From the NCBI GenBank assembly GCA_030323885.1, contig CM059190.1, positions 86,614,762-86,678,761 of the forward strand: DNA of 64,000 nt, written 5' to 3'. A program made the position numbers and the translations under genes. Below are positions 1-11,549 of this stretch, piece by piece; the stretch's first letter is position 1; each line of letters starts with the position of its first letter. The stretch is from Branchipolynoe longqiensis. Taxonomy: Eukaryota > Annelida > Polychaeta > Phyllodocida > Polynoidae. Below the pieces are notes generated by a model that saw nothing but the letters and a program-made list of their open reading frames with translations, was not told where the DNA came from and searched no databases.

Positions 1-765
1 CAACAGTAACGTTCGCCATCATTCCCGTATGTAGAGCCTCGATCATAGTTGTGAACTTCTCTGGGCATCCATACTTCCTCAGTAGCTGCTATAGCCCGGT
101 CCTCCTGACTGTATCAAACGCCTTAGTGAAATCGACAAATATTGTGTACAGTGGTCGGTCCTGCTCAATACACTTTTCTTGTAGCTGTCGGAGACTAAAT
201 ATCATATCCACGGTGCTCCGGTTACCGCTGAAGCCACACTGTGACTCCGGAACTACATCAGGTGTTATGTGAATAGATAGTCTGTTGAGGAGGATCCTGG
301 CGAAGATCTTGCCTACTATGGAAAGAAGAGAGATTCCTCTATAGTTCCCACAGTCTCTTTGATCACCTTTCTTGTAGATGGTTACAATGCTGGCATCCTT
401 CCATGCTTGGGGTACAGAACCCTCCTCCCAGGCATTGGTGATTAGTTGGTGCAGTCTGTTGAACAGATTGTCTCCTCCGTGCTTCCATACTTCAGCAGGA
501 ATTCCATCACCCCCAGGTGCTTTGCCATCTTTCAGGCTGGCGATTGCTCTAGCCATCTCATCCATGGTTGGAATCTCATCGAGGCATGTTTTGGTAATGC
601 GCCGCTGGATGTTGTCCAGTTGAGATAATCAGTTCTGCAAGTAGCTTCTGGAAGTGTTCACTCCATCTTGGCACAACTCTCTTGCTGCCAGAAAAGGTCT
701 CCATTCCATCTGTTGATTTCAGGTGAACAGGTCCCTTCTTCACCATTGCTGCATAGAAGTCAATT
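1..765 (-). pseudogene. Non-LTR retrotransposon reverse transcriptase fragment
   Basis: The minus strand has a 158-codon open stretch (89-565) matching the N-terminal half of a LINE reverse transcriptase. It shows KAPGGDGIPAEVWKHGG, then KKGDQRDCGNYRGISLLS (fingers), ESQCGFSGNRSTVDMIFSLRQ, and the motif A region FVDFTKAFDTV with its catalytic aspartate. Upstream of codon 1 the homology (HFQKLLAEL) continues in another frame, and an in-frame TGA lies near 625, so the copy is frameshifted. Motif C (the DD box) would lie beyond the left window edge. Similarity ends near 765, where another repeat begins. It is a dead, truncated copy. The family (RTE/L2/Jockey-like) cannot be settled by eye. Confidence 0.88.
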
Positions 766-779
766 TAATAGAGCCTGTC

Positions 780-1130
780 ACTGTTGAAGTCTATGGTATC
801 CAGCTTTTACGGGTACATGCCAAAATTAATTTGACATGTTTTCATTTCAAATATATCCAAAGTTAACGCCTTAAAATGAAAGTTATTTCACACTAAAGTA
901 AATAGGTTTTGAAAGTGAGACACGAGTGACCTTTGGTCATCGGTCAGAGTCGGTGGGATGCAGAGAATGACCGACTAGTCAGTATATCGAGTTAGTTTGG
1001 TATGTGAGGATCGGTGTCAGAAGGACACAGACCAGAAACATTAGGAGGTATTCTTAATTTATATACACATAATAAATCATATAGTACATGTTTTTTTTTC
1101 AATATGGCTGGAATTCAAGCAGTCAGATTA
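780..1130. mobile_element. Degenerate TTAA-ended MITE fragment
   Basis: The stretch contains the internal signature of a family seen elsewhere in the window: 'CCAAAATTAATTTGACATG', then TTTTCATTTCAAATAT, AAAGTTAACG and CTAAAGTAAA blocks. The intact copy at 59168-59520 defines the family. Terminal repeats are not recognisable here. Confidence 0.55.
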
Positions 1131-1137
1131 TTGAACC

Positions 1138-1285
1138 TTAATATCAGGTCATGGTCTTGACTGTGTGGTATACGAGTGGAGCAGCACTATGTAACCACCA
1201 TGACTTCCACCATGTCACAAGTCGACCATAGTCCTGATTTTAGCCTCAAATGTTGTTAGGCCATAAAGCCTCAACCAATCGTTAA
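1138..1285 (+). mobile_element. SINE-A body fragment, degenerate
   Basis: Blocks match the body and tail of the main tRNA-derived SINE: ATATCAGGTCATGG, then GAGCAGCACTAT, CATGTCACAAGTCG and a diverged ATGTTGTTAGG tail. The tRNA-like head is missing, so this is a 5'-truncated, old copy. Confidence 0.65.
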
Positions 1286-1289
1286 TTAA

Positions 1290-2160
1290 GAATTATTGTG
1301 TCCTCAACACATACATAGCTTCTAAATCAGTAAATGTCCAAGATCTTGTTGGGTGAAATTCACAAACATACTATCTCGTATCTATCCAGTGAATTTCGAC
1401 TCGAAGGATCAGAAATTTCCCATTTTTAGCGGATTTCCGATAATATGGGGCATTTCTCCTCATACGCTCAGCACTGTCTAATTTACCGGAAGTCAGTTTC
1501 CGATGTGCGTGCGCGTGCGTGCGCGTGTTTGTTTGTTTCTTTGTGTGTTTGTTTATTTGTGTGTTTGTTTGTGTGTTTGTGTGTGACGGGACTCGCATCT
1601 CCATCAATATGTCTTCGCTTAATTAAACAAAAGCTCAACTGCTAACCGCGCATGCGCGTGGACCAGTCCTACGGCCATAACCAGCCACGAAGCTAATTTA
1701 TTGACGGCAACAATATCCATCTGGTGAAATAACAGGTGAATAAATGATTCTGCAATTCGGTTCTACCTTTCTAATTGAACTGACCTTTGCTGACTGTGGC
1801 CTGCCTCTATTCTGGGCGGTATAAATAACAGGGCGAGTTGAGATGAACCTGGACGTTCTTTTATCTCCTCGGTCCCTTCGGTCGGCCAGTTTCATACTCA
1901 CTGTGAATTAGAGACCTTAAAACCGTGATGTAATTGTTTAAATGCGAGCTTAGCTGGCAGTGTACAATTATCTGTGCAAACTCACGTTCAGACTACTATT
2001 TCTTTTATTTTATTTTATTTTGGGGGGGTCCCAATTAATATTCAAGAATTAATTAACCACACTATGAATTACAGCTATCCGTCTATGCGAATGTAAAATG
2101 GTGCATATAATAAACAATTTCCACCTTCAACGCGCCGGCGCCCTCTTGCGGCAGTGGATT
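1290..2160. other. No gene recognised; TG-rich stretch
   Basis: I see only a GT/GTTT-rich simple repeat at about 1500-1585. No conserved coding stretch or element ends are recognisable. Confidence 0.5.
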
Positions 2161-2164
2161 AACT

Positions 2165-2490
2165 AATGCCGGTAGCAGCTCACGGTGCAGCACCGTCTGC
2201 GGATGGTCTTGTAGAAGATTTCCACTACCAGTTTGTCCTCTGATGGCAATGGCAAAAGGTAATGTGAGTAGCAACTCATTGTGCAGAAAGCTCTGTGGAA
2301 AAGGTCTTGTAGACGATTTCCACCACTATTCTGCCCTCTGATGGCAATGACAAAAACTAATGTGGGCCATCATGCAGGATGCTCTGTGGAAAAGGGGTTT
2401 CCACTACCAATCCATCCGCTCACAGCAGTGGCACAAGAACTAGTATTGTGGGTAGCAGTTCACTGCACATGCCCTATGGAAAAGGTATAT
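2165..2490. repeat. Degenerate tandem repeat, about 100-bp unit
   Basis: About three diverged units share TGTGGAAAAGG, TCTTGTAGAAGATTTCCACTA, CTCTGATGGCAATGACAAAA and the TGTGGGTAGCAGTTCA blocks. Copies at 2185, 2290 and 2385 differ by substitutions and small gaps. Confidence 0.6.
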
Positions 2491-2928
2491 TAGGTGGTGT
2501 AACGCTGAGAGGAGGGAATCGGCGTGGGCGAGTGTTTCAGACGCCTTGTTTTCTTTGTGTGAAAGGATCTGTTTTGGAAATAAAATAAATTAAATGTATC
2601 TTCATCTCACAGTCACACTGAACCCTGGGATCGGCAATATGCCAAAAATTTAACCAAAGCGAGAATGGGTGCAATCGATAGGTGCCTTCATCAATTATAT
2701 TATTTAAATTGGTTTTGACGCTGATTATTGTTTGTTGATGATGATAATGGTAGTATGTTAATTGTTATGGTCGTGAAAATAACGATTGTTTTTTGTTCTA
2801 ATGAAAACCCTTGCTCCTAATCATTTACATGTTTTTTTTACTCAGCTTGGTATTTTTAAATTGTAAAATAAATTGAGTATTCTTGAGATAATCAGTTCTA
2901 ATGGTGGTGGTCTTTTAGGGGTTTTATT

Positions 2929-3032
2929 TTGTTGTTGATGGTGGTGGCGGCGGTGGTGGTGGTGGTGGTGGTGTGGTGGTGGTGGTGGTGGTGGTGGTGG
3001 TGGTGGTGGTGGTGGTGGTGGTGGTGGTGGTG
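2929..3032 (+). repeat. (GGT)n microsatellite
   Basis: Nearly pure GGT/GTG trinucleotide tract with one phase break near 2973. The open frame through it is low-complexity Val/Trp and is not a gene. Confidence 0.95.
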
Positions 3033-3504
3033 CGTATGTGTGCGCGTGTGTAATGAGGTATTTGCTATAATTCAGGCGCTTCAGTCACCTTCATCGTTGG
3101 TGGATCTGAGTGGAAGAATGGAAGAATTGTTTGTGAAGTGAACCGGGAGGAGGGGGGGAGGGGGGGGGGAGTTCAGCTGAGGCCACCACCCCCATTTCCA
3201 CCAAACCTCATGCAATATTGTGTGCTTTAGTTGACTGCTTCACTTGATGAGAAATTAATGGATGGCCCCGATGCGAATCGAATCGCTCAACTTGTCAGAT
3301 AGCTGGCGTCCGCTGGTCGGCGTGCTACTAACAAGTCGGCGTCCGCTGGTCGGCGTGGTACTAACAAGTCGACAATCAATATGCGTGGCCACTGTGCCGA
3401 CCGGGAACCAGCAGCGGGGGGGCCACCGCATGAACATCGGACGCACACCAGTCTTCTGGTCTTCTGTTACTTACTGTTATTACAGGATGACCTTGGGGGG
3501 GGGG

Positions 3505-3828
3505 GGCGGGCTAGCCCAATCGGTAGAGCGCGAGCCTCGCTTGTGGGAGATCGGGAGTTTGGTTTTCGGTCGAGTCAAGCCGATGACTTATAAACTTGAT
3601 ACTTGTCGCTTCCTAGCCTGGTGCTCGGCATTAATAGGATAGGGGAAGGTCTGGTTTATCGCCATGTCAGGGTAATGTCGGATATCAGGTCATGGTACTG
3701 GTGTCCTGATTTCCCAGTGGGGCATCACTATAATGTTGCCATGAGTGTGCACCGTCACAAGTTGCTACCCATCCTGATATGACCTTAGTTGTTGCCAGGA
3801 CGTAAAACTCCAACAACCAACCGCTGCC
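3505..3828 (+). mobile_element. SINE-A, full-length tRNA-derived SINE
   Basis: The head is tRNA-like: an A-box segment TAGCCCAATCGGTAGAGCGC and a B-box-like GGGAGTTTGGTTTTC. The body carries GTCGCTTCCTAGCCTGGTGC, AATAGGATAG, ATATCAGGTCATGG, CAGTGGGGCATCACTATAA and CCATGAGTGTGCACCGTCAC. The 3' tail is GATATGACCTTAGTTGTTGC then CAGGACGTAAAACTCCAACA. Length is about 325 bp. It would be transcribed by RNA polymerase III from the internal A and B boxes. The partner LINE is unknown. Confidence 0.88.
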
Positions 3829-3861
3829 TAGCCCGACGGAGTAACTCAGCATTACTTAGTA

Positions 3862-4020
3862 TTAGGATAATGTGACTTAGTGGGATATTAGGTCATGGTG
3901 CCAGCGGCCTGATTTCCCAGTGGGGCAGCACTATAAAGTCACCATGAGTGTTCACTGTCACAAGTTGGTACTTGTCTTGATATAACCTTAGATATTGCTA
4001 GGATGGATAACCCCAACAAT
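3862..4020 (+). mobile_element. SINE-A, 5'-truncated copy
   Basis: Begins in the AGGATAATGTGACTTAGTGG block and runs through CAGTGGGGCAGCACTATAAA to the TTAGATATTGCTAGGATGG tail. It follows the previous copy after about 35 bp, in the same orientation. Confidence 0.8.
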
Positions 4021-4079
4021 TTCCCTCTTTCATTTTTCTTTCTTTTTCTTTTGGTAGTTTTTTGTTTATTAGGGCATTA

Positions 4080-4240
4080 TGCCCTAGCCACATCTACGGT
4101 TATATTATCATCGACTTGTGACAGTCCGTATTCATGGTGACTTTATAGTTCCGACCCATTGGAATACCATGCCACATGCCATGATCCAATATTAATAATA
4201 CCGAGCAGCAGGCTAAGTAGCGACTAGTGTAAATTTAATA
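4080..4240 (-). mobile_element. SINE-A, degenerate body fragment
   Basis: Reads in reverse as SINE-A: CGACTTGTGACAGTCCGTAT, TCATGGTGACTTTATAG, CCATGATCCAATATTAATAA and GGCTAAGTAGCGAC. Head and tail are eroded. It lies inverted relative to the two copies on its left. Confidence 0.65.
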
Positions 4241-4679
4241 AGTTATTGGGCATAAGACATACTCATACCATCTGAGGAACAAATGAATGTGCTTTTTAAA
4301 TGACACAGGTGTCTTATTTCTGTGTTTGTTATCAGGGAGAATTATTTTGTAGCCAATTTATGAGCCATTACTTCACAAAAAAACAACAACAAGAAACAGT
4401 TCGGAACAATTACTCGTCCAAAGGTGCGACGACATCATGAGTTTTGAAGTCAGTTATCTGGTGCTGCTAATATACACAATTTTGGGTGTCATTGTTATTG
4501 AGATATATGGTGATATTTTGGATTCATTATTCTTGTGATTAATGAAGCATGTGTTTTGAGGTAATCTTTCTTGCAATTAATAAAGCATCTAACTGTTTTG
4601 AAGTCATTGTTCTTGTAATATAATAAAGGATTTGACTATTTGAAGTCATTGTTCTTGTAATTACTTTGCAGTCATGGGA

Positions 4680-5660
4680 TATTAAAGCTGCATAGTCCGA
4701 TAAAGCCACAGCTTTGATAAAAACCAAACCATCTATCTAGATACGATTCTACCTATTCAATCTAGGTACTGGTGAATTTATTAAGCATCTGCTGCTGCAT
4801 AGGAGGGAATAGTGAATCAATTCAATACAACCTGTTACTGCTCAAGCCTATTGACCAATTTCATATGACGTCAGCACATGTATTTAGGTCAGTGCGCGCG
4901 CTACTTGGCTGCAGGACAACATCCGGTCACACTGCAAACTCAATGGCTATGAGGAACCTTCATAGAGAAAAGGTGAAATATCTCTAAAACCATACCACCT
5001 AGAAGCAACCCGCCTGGAACATATACAGACAAAATATTGAACGAAAGGATTATGTTAAATTCCTAAGGTTAGGGTTCTGTATTTCTATTAATTTTGAATA
5101 AAACTAACGTTTTACACTGCGCGTTCCGGCAAACTCAATGCATTGTCAATGGCAGTGAGCCATCTTCATACAGCAAAAGTTAAATATCTCTAAAACCACA
5201 ACACCTAAAAACAAACATTGAAAGGGGTCTATAGTGTCACAATCTTCAGGTGCACAACAAAATTAATTTGGCATATTTTCACTTTATATATTTCTAAAGT
5301 TAACCAGTTAAAATATAAGGTACTTGAACTAAAGTAAGGTAAGTTATAATGATGCAGTTAATATATTTATCTTTAACAAATCATGTGGCTATTTTTATAT
5401 CATCTTTTGTGTTGCGCTGTTAAAGCTGCATAATTCGGAACAATAAGCCAAATTAGTGGAACTTTTTAGAGCTAATGCCTATGGTGTCCGAATTTTGATG
5501 TGCATCCTACAATTAATTTGACATGTTTTCACTTCAAATGTCTAATCATTTATAATCAAAGTTACTTCAAACTCGATTATAAAGGTCAATTGTAATGATC
5601 AATCTAATATATTTAACACGAAAACTAATGGAAGTTCAAACCCATCGGAATATGCGACTT
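4680..5660. mobile_element. Degenerate cluster of TTAA-ended MITE-like repeats
   Basis: Contains TTAAAGCTGCATAGTCCGAT at 4682, then repeated 'GAAAAGGTGAAATATCTCTAAAACCA' type blocks (about 4970 and 5175). A second TTAAAGCTGCATAATTCGG lies near 5419, with CAATTAATTTGACATGTTTT blocks at about 5510. It reads as at least two overlapping, diverged copies of the family defined at 59168-59520. Confidence 0.55.
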
Positions 5661-5674
5661 TAATATTTCCATGT

Positions 5675-5910
5675 GGGAAGTCGTGGGTTCGAACCCCAGG
5701 TGAGTCAAACCAATGACATCAATTCGATCCCTGTCACTACTTAGCCTGGAGCTCGACATTAATAGGATAGAGCAAGGACTATTTGATCCATAACAGGATA
5801 ATGTGACTGAGTGGAGTATCGAGACTGTGCTGGCAACCCGATCTTCCAGTGGGGCAGGATTATGACCTTAGATATTGCAAGGATATAGAGCCCCAACAAA
5901 CAAACTTGAC
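5675..5910 (+). mobile_element. SINE-A, internally deleted copy
   Basis: B box GTGGGTTCGAACCCC, then GAGTCAAACCAATGAC, TACTTAGCCTGGAGCTCG, GATAATGTGACTGAGTGGAG and a tail ATGACCTTAGATATTGCAAGG. The body segment between the CAGTGGGGCAG and ATGACCTTA blocks is deleted. Confidence 0.8.
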
Positions 5911-6267
5911 TGTTATGTGGGTACCCGAAACGTTCTGAAAACCATGTTTTTTTAATTCAGTATATAAATCAACTGTAATGTTTAGTCTTTATTTATTCCA
6001 CTTAATTTGAATGTTCACCTTTCCCTGAAAAAAAATGTTAATGTGTTTTATAATGGTTCATTTGAAGCTTTTTATTTGTATCACATTCTATATATAGGAC
6101 TAATTAGCATTTGTGGTTAGTTGACCACATGGCTCTTTTTGGGGTAATTGCCATTTTGGAGGTAATTGCTATTGTATTGTTGGTACCGTATGCTGCAGTT
6201 TTGGGAGGCAATTGCTGTTAGGTCTGTGCACCAATGCTGTTTTGGGGATCATTGCTATCATTTTGTC

Positions 6268-6430
6268 AGACAGGATGGTCGAATGAGTTGAGCGTCCGTC
6301 TCCTGTGTTTGGTAGATCATGGGATTCGAACCTATGGGTTCGAGTCAAACCAATAACTTAAAGTCGCCGGCTACACTTCACCCAGATACAAACGAATCCT
6401 GCATCAAAAGCTTTCCAAACATACATTTGC
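6268..6430 (+). mobile_element. SINE-A head fragment
   Basis: Head of the second SINE-A subtype: GGATGGTCGAATGAGTTGAG, CGTCCGTCTCCTGTGTTTGG, GGGATTCGAACC (B box) and GAGTCAAACCAATAACTTAA. The body and tail are absent, so this is a 3'-truncated copy. Confidence 0.75.
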
Positions 6431-6889
6431 TTAGTTTGTTCAGTTCATGCCACTGAACATGTGGGTTGAGAGTTGAGGTCTGTGATGTATGAATGACATC
6501 ATAGGTGGGATTCCCTAATCACATGACGTAGAGGGGTTCCCCACACACAGGGGAAGCCATGACAACCACCAAGATGGCAGCCACAGAAAGCTCTCAATTC
6601 AACTTTTAAAGTCTATTAATCTGCATGATTTAATCAATTATTCACACAAAAAGTAGCTGGTTATGATAAATAAATATTTGAACTTAATATTTATCAATTT
6701 AGATTGCAATTTCTAACATTTCTTTCTCTATATGGTTGTCTAAAAGTGTCAGTGCTGCTGGACTAAATAAAACACAACAGAAGCAACCAATGTCAGCACT
6801 CTGCCCCCACATATGTAGTTGCATAAACTGAAAACTGGCAAACGTATGCTTGGAGAGCATTTGTCAGAGTATGGGTAGTGTCTCAGCGA

Positions 6890-7150
6890 CCTATATCTGG
6901 TCCATTATAGATTGATACTTGTCACGTCCTAGCCTGGAGCTCGGCGTTAATAGGATAGGACAAGGACTGGTTAGCACAGTATCAGGATAATGTGACTGTG
7001 TAGGATATAGGGTCATGGTGCATGTGGCCTGGTCTCCCAGTGGGGCAGCACTATAATGTTGCCATGAGTGTGCACTGTCACAAGTCGGTACCCGTCCTGA
7101 TACGACCTTAGATGTTGCCAGGGCGGAAAACTACAACAATCAACCAACCA
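6890..7150 (+). mobile_element. SINE-A, headless copy
   Basis: Starts at TTGATACTTGTCACGTCC and runs intact through AGCACTATAATGTTGCCATG to the GACCTTAGATGTTGCCAGGG tail with a CAAC-rich end. The tRNA-like head is missing, which fits 5' truncation during retrotransposition. It interrupts the minisatellite. Confidence 0.85.
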
Positions 7151-7564
7151 TGTGGCTCTATTGAACTAATTTCTATCATATTGTTAGTACACTGTGTTGC
7201 TGCTTTTGGGGTAATTTCTGTTATTTTGTTAGTACACTGTGTTGCTATTTCTGGGATGATTGCTGTTGTGTTGTATGACACCTTATTGCTGGTGTGTTGT
7301 TAGTACACCAAACTGTTATTGTGAAGGTGATTACTATTCGTGTTAGTGCACTGCTCGGCTATTTGGTGGTAACTACTGTCAGTTTGTCAGTACCCATGGC
7401 TGATTTTGGATAATTATTGTCATGTTACTGTTAGTGCACTGCCCTCTGGGTTTGTTGGTAATTGCTGTCATGTACACTGTATCACTGTTATGGGGGGATA
7501 ACTGTTGTCATGTTAGCGCACTGCCACTGAATCCTTGTTTCTGGGAGGTAACTACTATTATGAC

Positions 7565-7883
7565 TTATGAAAGATCTCCGGAATTCCGCGAATTTTTGTA
7601 TATTTACCGGTTAATGTTAAACAAAATGCCACACAACCCGGATGTAAATGGCAACAAATGATTAGTTTTTATATGACCTTAAAGGTTGTGAAGACATAAA
7701 ACCCAAACAAGAACGTGTTAGATATGGCCGATGATACAGTCACAACAACGACAGTTGAAACCTGACTTCCAGTATTTTTACGCTATTTCCGGACAGGGTT
7801 AATCCTATGGGGGAAATTCGCCGTCGGTGTAATAACTACTGGGTGATTTCCATGATTTTTGACGGAGACCACTTTCATCCCTG
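7565..7883. mobile_element. CAGGGATGAAAG-type MITE inside the minisatellite
   Basis: The left end TTATGAAAGATCTCCGG and right end CGGAGACCACTTTCATCCCTG are inverted repeats, matching the ends of the copies at 17757-18057 and 50124-50498. Internal blocks ACCTGACTTCCAGTATTTTT and AATCCTATGGGGGAAATTC match those copies. A SINE-like 'GACCTTAAAGGTTGTGAAGAC' fragment lies inside. Non-autonomous: no transposase is present. Confidence 0.7.
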
Positions 7884-8569
7884 TATGTTTGTGTACTCCC
7901 TGCTGTTTTAGAGCTAATTACGATCGTGTTATCTCACCACACTGTTGCTTTTGAGGTAATTGCCATCGTCGTGTTCGGACATCATGCAGCTGTTTTTATG
8001 GTAATTGCTGTTGTTTTCTTTGTACATCATACTACTGACATTGTGTTAGGACACCACATTGCTGATTTGGAGTAGTTGCTGTTCTGTTAGTACGCTGCAC
8101 TGCTGTGTTTTGGGAGTAAGCGTTTACACACTTGTGGGGGGAATGGCGGGGGGGGGGGGGGGGGTTAAGTACACCATGCTGCTGTTTTGGGGGTAATTAC
8201 TGTTATGTTAGAATACAACACTTGTTTTTGGGGTGATTACTGTCGTTCTGTTCAGAAATCATACCGTTGTGTTTTTAGGTAATTGCTGTCATTTTGTTAG
8301 TACACCACACATCTGTTTTTGGGGTGATTACTGTCGTTGTTAGTACATCATGTTGATGTTCTTGGGTAATTACTGTCATGTTAGTACATCACACTGCAGT
8401 TTTTGGGGTAGCTGCTGTCAGTGTGTTAGTACACCACTATGCTGGTTTCCGGGTAACTGCTGTGCGTGTGTTAGTACACCACAACTGGTTTCATGATACC
8501 TGCTGTGAGTGTGTTAGTACACCACAATGCTGGTTTCATGGTAGCTGCTGTGAGTGTGTTAGTACACCA

Positions 8570-9238
8570 TCATCATCATCATGCTGTCGGTCGCGATGCG
8601 ACAAAGACTGCTTTCATTACTTGACTGCCGCTCTCCATTTAGCTCTCTGCTGTGAGAGTTGTGTCCATGAGTCGGTCTTAATGTCTCTCAGCTTCAGGTT
8701 TCTCTTGATGGTATCTTTGAACCGGAGACGGGGGCGCCCTCTCTTTCTGTAGCCAGAAGACAGTTGAGAATAGAGGATCTGCTTTGGTAGCCTGTCTGAT
8801 GACATCCTCATGAGGTGTCCAGTCCACCGGAGATTCTTTTTGATCAGAAGATCTTCCATAGAGGGCAGCCCCATCCGTTCGAGTATTTCCTTATTCGTCA
8901 CTTTGTCCTTCCAGGTTAGCCTCATGATTGAACGCAGATGTCGCATCATGAAGGCATGCAGCTTTTTCACCTGCTGTCTGGCCTCGGCTCCGTATAGTAG
9001 GGTGGATAGCACGATTGCGCGGTAGATCTTACCTTTGACCCGAATGGACACATGGTGGTTGTTCCAGAGTCTCTGGCGTAGTCGGCCGAAAGATGCGCTA
9101 GCCTTGGCCATCCTCCTCTGTATCTCAGCATCAATGCGTCCATCACTTGATATAGTGCATCCGAGATAGGTGAATTCCGGAACAGAGTTCAGCTTGTTTC
9201 CGTCAACCATGATCTCCTCTCGGGTTCTTGTAGAGTTG
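8570..9238 (-). pseudogene. 5'-truncated LINE 3' end with (ATG)n tail
   Basis: The minus strand encodes about 197 residues of the region downstream of a LINE reverse transcriptase: EFTYLGCTISSDG, RMAKASASFGRLRQRLW, AIVLSTLLYGAE, KKLHAFMMRHLRSIM, KVTNKEILERMGLPSMEDLL, KKNLRWTGHLMRM, and GYRKRGRPRLRFKDTIKRNL. It ends at TAA. Only about 35 bp of 3' UTR follows before an (ATG)n tail at 8570-8582. About 8 residues (the usual W-x-x-Y-R-R segment) appear deleted after LYGAE. Both flanks carry GTTAGTACACCA (8558-8569, 9239-9250), but this string is also part of the host minisatellite, so the duplication is ambiguous. Confidence 0.9.
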
Positions 9239-9941
9239 GTTAGTACACCACAATGCTGGTTTCATGGTAGTTGATGTGGGTGTGTTCGTACACCACAATG
9301 CTGGTTTTAGGGTAGCTCTTTCGTGTTTGTGTGTTAGTACATCACAATGGTAGTTTCGGGGGTGTTGGTTTTGGGGTAGCTGTTGTGGGTGTGTTAGTAC
9401 ACCCCAATGATAGTTTCGGGGTAGCTGCTGTCATTATGTTAGTATATTGCACTACTGGTTTTGGGGTAACTTCTGTTAGCTGCTGTGGGTGTGTTCGCTG
9501 CTGTGGTTGTGTTAATACACCATGATGCTGGTTTCCGGGTAGCTGCTGTGGGTGTGTTTGTACACCACGCTGCTGGTTTCAGGGTAGCTGCTGTCATCAT
9601 GTTAGTACACCACAACGCTGGTTTCGGGTCGCTGCTGTGGGTGTGTTAGTATATCACAATACTAATTTATGGGTAGCTCCTGTGGGTGCATTAGTACACC
9701 ACAATACTTGTTTCGGGTAGCTGCTGTGGCTATGTTCGTACACCACAATGCTGGTTTCGGGGTAGCTGATGTGGGTGTGTTAGTACACCCCAATGCTGGT
9801 TTTGTGTAGCTGCTGTGGGTGTGTTAGTACTCCACAATGCTGGTTTTGGGGTAGCTGTTGTGGGTGTGTTCGTATACCACACTACTGGTTTACTCTGGCG
9901 GTGTTTGTCGACCAGAATGTTGTGTGTGCCTGAGGCCTGCA

Positions 9942-10898
9942 GACTTCACCCATCCCAACATAACAAGACTAGGAGGCAAGGCCATTTGCAACCTGCCCTG
10001 TGGCAATCTAATTAATATCCTATTGGTTTTGTTCTTTCCAATTCGCGGTACAGACGGGGAGGATTCAATAAGTTTGTTTATCTTGGAAGGTCGTCTGCCT
10101 AAACCTCCTCCATCTTCGGTTATCTTTGTCAACAATGTAGACAATGTGGGAATTGCTATGGTTTAGTATGTGTAGTAATTTGACGATTCTTTTCACATAA
10201 TCGATTTGAACTTTGAACTTTTTTCTTTTCTTTGACACTCCTAATTACCCCAGTAGTAGGACTTCACCCATCCCAGCATAACAAGACTAGGAGGCAAGAT
10301 GATTTGCACCCCGCCATGTGGCAGTCTAATTAATATTCTATTGGTTTTGTTCTTTCCAATTCGCGGTACAGTCTGGGAGGATTCAATAAGTTTGTTTATC
10401 TGGGAAGGTTGTCTGCCTAAACCTCCTCCATCTTCGGTTATCTTTGTCAACAATGTAGACACTGTGGGAATTTCTATGGTTCAGTATGTGTAGTAATTTG
10501 ACGATTCTTTTCACGTAATCGATTTGAACTTCGAACTTTTTTCTTTTCTTTGACTCTCATAATTACCCCAGTCGTAGGACTTCACCCATCCCAGCATAAC
10601 AAGACTAGGAGGCAAGATGATTTGCAACCCGCCCTGTGGCAGTCTAATTAATATTCTATTGGTTTTGTTCTTTCCAATTCGCGGTACAGACTGGGAGGAT
10701 TCAATAAGTTTGTTTATCTGGGAAGGTCGTCCGCCTAAACCTCCTCCATCTTCGGTTATCTTTGTCAACAATGTAGACAATGTGGGAATTGCTATGGTTC
10801 AGTATGTGTATTAATTTGACGATTCTTTTCACGTGATCGATTTAAACTTCAAACTTTTTTCTTTTCTTTGACTCTCATAATTAGCGCAGTAGTAGGAC
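9942..10898 (+). repeat. Three tandem 318-bp units
   Basis: Units start with GACTTCACCCATCCCA at 9942, 10260 and 10578, exactly 318 bp apart, and are highly similar. Each contains TAATTAATATTCTATTGG, AATTCGCGGTACAG, TTCGGTTATCTTTGTCAACA and TTTTCTTTTCTTTGAC. A frame of roughly 65-75 codons stays open on the minus strand in all three (starting MSTLLTKITEDGGGLG), and another on the plus strand. I recognise neither. High identity could preserve chance ORFs. Confidence 0.92.
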
Positions 10899-11059
10899 AA
10901 GGTTATGCTATTAAGAGGGAAAGGTTCATATAGCTGATATACAATATTAATTATATCGAAATCAGCAAATATTGCTGTTATAGTGTTTTTGTTAATTTTA
11001 TATACTGGGGGTTTATTTATTGCCCTTCATCAGGTTGGTTGTTAGCAATCATTTGAGAA

Positions 11060-11215
11060 GCGATGGCCAAATGAGTTGAGCATCCGCCTCCCGTTCTGGT
11101 AGGGTGTGGGATTCTAACCCCTGGGTTCGAACCTTGGCAGAGTCAAACCAATGACTTAAAAATGTATACTTGTCGCTACCTAGCCTGGCGCCCGGCATTG
11201 CTAGAATAGGTCATG
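11060..11215 (+). mobile_element. SINE-A head fragment
   Basis: GCGATGGCCAAATGAGTTGA, CATCCGCCTCCCGTTCTGG, B box GGGTTCGAACC, GAGTCAAACCAATGACTTAA and TCGCTACCTAGCCTGG, ending after the AATAGGTCATGG block. The body and tail are missing. Confidence 0.8.
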
Positions 11216-11549
11216 GAGCAGTGGATTGAAGAAGACCAATTGTTTGCGATTGAAATTTACCCTGGTTAATCAACTAATGTACACACAAAAATTGGCCTAT
11301 TGTTGTTGCCTGCCAGACACCTATCAACATTTTTATGATTATCACCAAGGTATGTTGTGAACTTTTATTCTAATTCTTTTTAAGAAAAAAAAAATGTTTA
11401 AAGATTTAGTTCACTTGGAATTTAAAGGAAATAAATCAATTCGACCGCACATTAAAAAACGGTGTGCTCTACTGTTTACTGGCTTTGCCGAATAGGCCAT
11501 TGTGGAGGTTCGCGTCATATCAACAACAATAAAAGGTAGTGTGTTACCA

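Larger units (their letters stand above)
6110..9935 (+). repeat. Degenerate minisatellite, about 45-bp unit
   Basis: A long array of diverged units built on GTAGCTGCTGTGGGTGTG, TTAGTACACCACAATGCTGG and TTTCGGG. The left half is older (for example GGTAATTGCTGTCATTTTG with TTAGTACACCACACTGCTG). The right half (8370-9900) is more uniform. The array is interrupted by two SINE-A fragments, a CAGGGATGAAAG-type MITE and a LINE 3' end, each listed separately. Open frames through it encode only the repeat. Confidence 0.85.
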
